From Actinacidiphila epipremni (GTDB lineage: Bacteria; Actinomycetota; Actinomycetes; Streptomycetales; Streptomycetaceae): DNA of 40,963 nucleotides. The DNA lies in NCBI RefSeq assembly GCF_012034175.1, contig NZ_JAATEJ010000044.1, positions 1 through 40,963 of the forward strand. Direction: 5' to 3'. Positions 40,858-40,963 of this stretch are shown one piece after another. The notes beneath the pieces are model-generated. The model was not told where the DNA came from. It saw only the letters and a list, made by a program, of their open reading frames with translations, and ran no database searches. The position numbers and the translations under genes are program-made. The stretch's first letter is position 1. Each line of letters starts with the position of its first letter.

Positions 40858-40963
40858 ATGGCCGTGCACCACGACTCCCGCGCCACCGCCGAGAACGCCG
40901 GGACCGCACCCCGGACGGGCACCGGCCTGAACCCCGTCGCCGCCCGCACCGTGGCGGTGGCCA
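40858..40963 (+). CDS. N-terminus of an unknown protein (partial)
   Basis: An ATG with AAGGGG 7 nt upstream opens a frame that stays open to the window end, giving 35 residues starting MAVHHDSRATAENAGTAPRT. The stretch is polar and Ala-rich, and the last residues (AARTVAVA) could be the start of a membrane segment. No family can be named from this part. The codon usage is typical of a real gene. Confidence 0.6.
   Translation, partial: MAVHHDSRATAENAGTAPRTGTGLNPVAARTVAVA

Overview
The window is high-GC actinobacterial DNA, almost certainly from Streptomyces or a close relative. Third codon positions are nearly all G or C, GTG starts and ATGA/GTGA gene overlaps are common, and several promoters look leaderless. 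TTA codons are almost absent: by eye I find only two in real genes. The sulfate-assimilation operon is preceded by the short Cys-containing leader peptide typical of streptomycetes, and a SAV2148-type HEPN protein is present. No rRNA, tRNA, CRISPR array, IS element or prophage gene was seen.

Layout. 1-94 is the 3' end of a secreted protein with a ricin-type lectin domain. 352-2759 holds a VOC-fold protein, an AraC-type regulator and a YihY/BrkB membrane protein. 2778-6106 holds an AidB-like acyl-CoA dehydrogenase and a GAF regulator, separated by a 410-nt spacer with strong secondary structure. 6258-15979 is a sulfur operon: leader peptide, sulfite reductase (cysI), a 59-aa four-Cys protein, APS reductase (cysH), APS kinase (cysC), sulfate adenylyltransferase (cysD, cysN), a sulfonate/taurine-type ABC transporter, and a sirohydrochlorin chelatase-like protein that would supply siroheme for CysI. 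16232-24799 holds an MMPL exporter, an ECF sigma factor with a SnoaL-like tail, an APH-fold kinase, a TTA-containing DHA2-type MFS exporter, a DEDDh exonuclease and the HEPN protein.

25091-38768 holds the three enzymes of glycogen-to-trehalose conversion: glgX (treX) and treY adjacent, and treZ about 7 kb further on. Between treY and treZ lie an SDR with its divergent MmyB-type regulator, a visibly lower-GC cassette (31659-34284), and a LysR / orphan dihydrolipoamide dehydrogenase divergent pair. The cassette contains an XRE regulator with a TPR-like region, a radical SAM/SPASM protein whose TTA codon sits directly before its Fe-S motif, and a 121-aa unknown protein. It looks acquired and is the best candidate here for an undescribed system. 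The window ends with a DevS/DosT-like two-GAF histidine kinase that keeps the heme-ligand histidine position, and the first 35 codons of an unknown gene.

Other threads are in-frame minisatellite expansions inside treY and the lipoamide dehydrogenase gene, a structured intergenic element at 4425-4657, and DNA dyads at the cys and SDR/MmyB promoters. All family assignments come from reading motifs by eye; no search was run.
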